Assembly (NCBI GenBank): GCA_026395105.1
Contig: JAPLZH010000071.1
Span: 1 to 5,556 of the forward strand
Direction: 5' to 3'
DNA: 5,556 nt
Source of the DNA: Candidatus Tayloriibacteriota bacterium
Lineage (GTDB): Bacteria; Patescibacteriota; Minisyncoccia; Phycocordibacterales; PALSA-1337
A program made the position numbers and the translations under genes. The notes beneath the pieces were generated by a model. That model did no database searches. It saw nothing but the letters and a program-made list of their open reading frames with translations, and was not told where the DNA came from. Shown here one piece after another: positions 5,255 to 5,556 of the stretch (the first letter of the stretch is position 1; every line of letters starts with the position of its first letter).

Positions 5255-5421
5255 GCATTGGGTAAGTCCCGTTTGGACGTTCGATGCAAAAAACAAAAAC
5301 AAGGAAACCCAACAAAGAACAATGTGGCCCGACTTGCAGTTACGAACAGCATCGATGAAGATTCCGATTGACCGAATCGAGAATCACACAAACGGTGGAG
5401 AACTCGTTTAAGCCTTAAGAA
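5255..5421 (-). other. Non-coding remnant between IS30 and the terminator, possible structured RNA
   Basis: Because it is read into the terminator at 5212-5254, this stretch is probably the 3' part of a minus-strand transcript. Open frames here lack codon character and resemble no protein I know. It contains a 10-bp hairpin with one bulge at 5360-5385 (GATTC and CGATT pairing with AATCG and GAATC) and a possible long-range pair TTGGGT (5258-5263) with ACCCAA enclosing a 4-bp GTCC/GGAC hairpin. It could be a 3' untranslated end cut off from its gene by the IS insertion, or part of a small RNA. No RNA family was recognised. Confidence 0.4.
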
Positions 5422-5444
5422 CTAGCTACCTTTGAAGTAGGACA
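5422..5444 (+). repeat. IS30-type left terminal inverted repeat (IRL)
   Basis: It begins ctagctacc and continues to aagtaggaca. It matches the reverse complement of the repeat at 112-134 in 20 of 23 positions, with the three differences clustered in the centre. Confidence 0.85.
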
Positions 5445-5486
5445 GTAGAATTAATGTATTAACAAAATAATTAATTTAATTGTCAT

Positions 5487-5556
5487 ATGAAATATCATCA
5501 TTTGTCTTTTGGAGAGAGGTTTTGTATTGAGAAAATGTATAGCGCAGGATCTGCAA
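5487..5556 (+). CDS. IS30-family transposase, N-terminal fragment (partial at window edge)
   Basis: The frame starts at ATG 5487 and runs off the window after 23 codons. MKYHHLSFGERFCIEKMY fits the opening of IS30-family transposases (a basic start, then H-L-(S/T)-x-x-E-R-x-x-I-E), the beginning of the N-terminal helix-turn-helix that binds the element ends. The leader between the inverted repeat and the ATG is AT-rich, with no Shine-Dalgarno motif and no clear promoter. The catalytic core lies outside the window, so intactness cannot be judged. Confidence 0.82.
   Translation, partial: MKYHHLSFGERFCIEKMYSAGSA

Larger units (their letters stand above)
5422..5556 (+). mobile_element. IS30-family insertion sequence, left (5') end only
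   Basis: The first 135 bp of an element comprise the left terminal repeat (5422-5444), a 42-bp AT-rich leader and the first 23 codons of the transposase. It has the same orientation as the element ending at 134. The two visible pieces are opposite ends of the element, so sequence identity between the copies cannot be tested beyond the inverted repeats. It separates prfB and its upstream terminator from whatever gene fed that terminator. Confidence 0.85.

Noticed and set aside
5119..5391. A 90-codon minus-strand open frame overlapping the prfB start
   Set aside because: It runs through the terminator hairpin, its residues are low in protein character (many Cys, Phe, Ser, Pro without pattern), and it overlaps prfB out of frame.
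1..5556. A small circular replicon joined through the IS
   Set aside because: The transposase middle is missing between the two edges, and the content (pyrG, prfB, ftsEX, tRNA) is core chromosome. Repeat-broken assembly or two chromosomal copies explain it better.

Overview
This 5.56 kb window looks like a piece of a Candidate Phyla Radiation (Patescibacteria, probably Parcubacteria-like) chromosome. That is inferred from protein style, not from a search: compact housekeeping genes without Shine-Dalgarno sequences, a release factor 2 that lacks most of its N-terminal domain, an atypical CTP synthase, and a prfB-ftsE-ftsX block. All four complete protein genes and the tRNA are on the minus strand.

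Layout from left to right. Positions 1-134 are the 3' end of an IS30-family insertion sequence (C-terminus of its transposase plus the right inverted repeat). Positions 135-330 are non-coding and hold three successive hairpins, the outermost resembling a minus-strand terminator. tRNA-Gln(CUG) lies at 331-404, with a possible own promoter just behind pyrG. pyrG (CTP synthase) fills 504-2237. A 367-bp gene-free stretch (2238-2604) carries a probable pyrG promoter, a row of short palindromes, and a 119-bp element with 31-nt inverted arms directly behind ftsX. ftsX (2605-3528), ftsE (3583-4263) and prfB (4271-5152) are read leftwards as prfB, ftsE, ftsX. Upstream of prfB are a strong minus-strand terminator (5212-5254) and a structured non-coding stretch (to 5421), which look like the tail of a transcription unit cut by a second IS30-family element. 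The left end of that element occupies 5422-5556.

The genes cover translation termination (RF2), cell-division regulation (FtsEX, the ABC-type complex that couples division to peptidoglycan hydrolysis), CTP supply (PyrG) and glutamine decoding. The prfB-ftsE-ftsX unit is probably co-transcribed. ftsE also has a consensus extended -10 placed so that its transcript could begin at the start codon, and pyrG shows the same geometry, so leaderless translation is a reasonable hypothesis.

The two IS ends are in the same orientation and present in almost equal lengths (134 and 135 bp). The window may therefore be a contig that stops where the assembler ran into a repeated IS. No CRISPR array, phage gene, defence system or unknown protein gene was found. 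The least explained features are non-coding: the palindromic element behind ftsX, the palindrome row upstream of pyrG, and the hairpins behind the tRNA.
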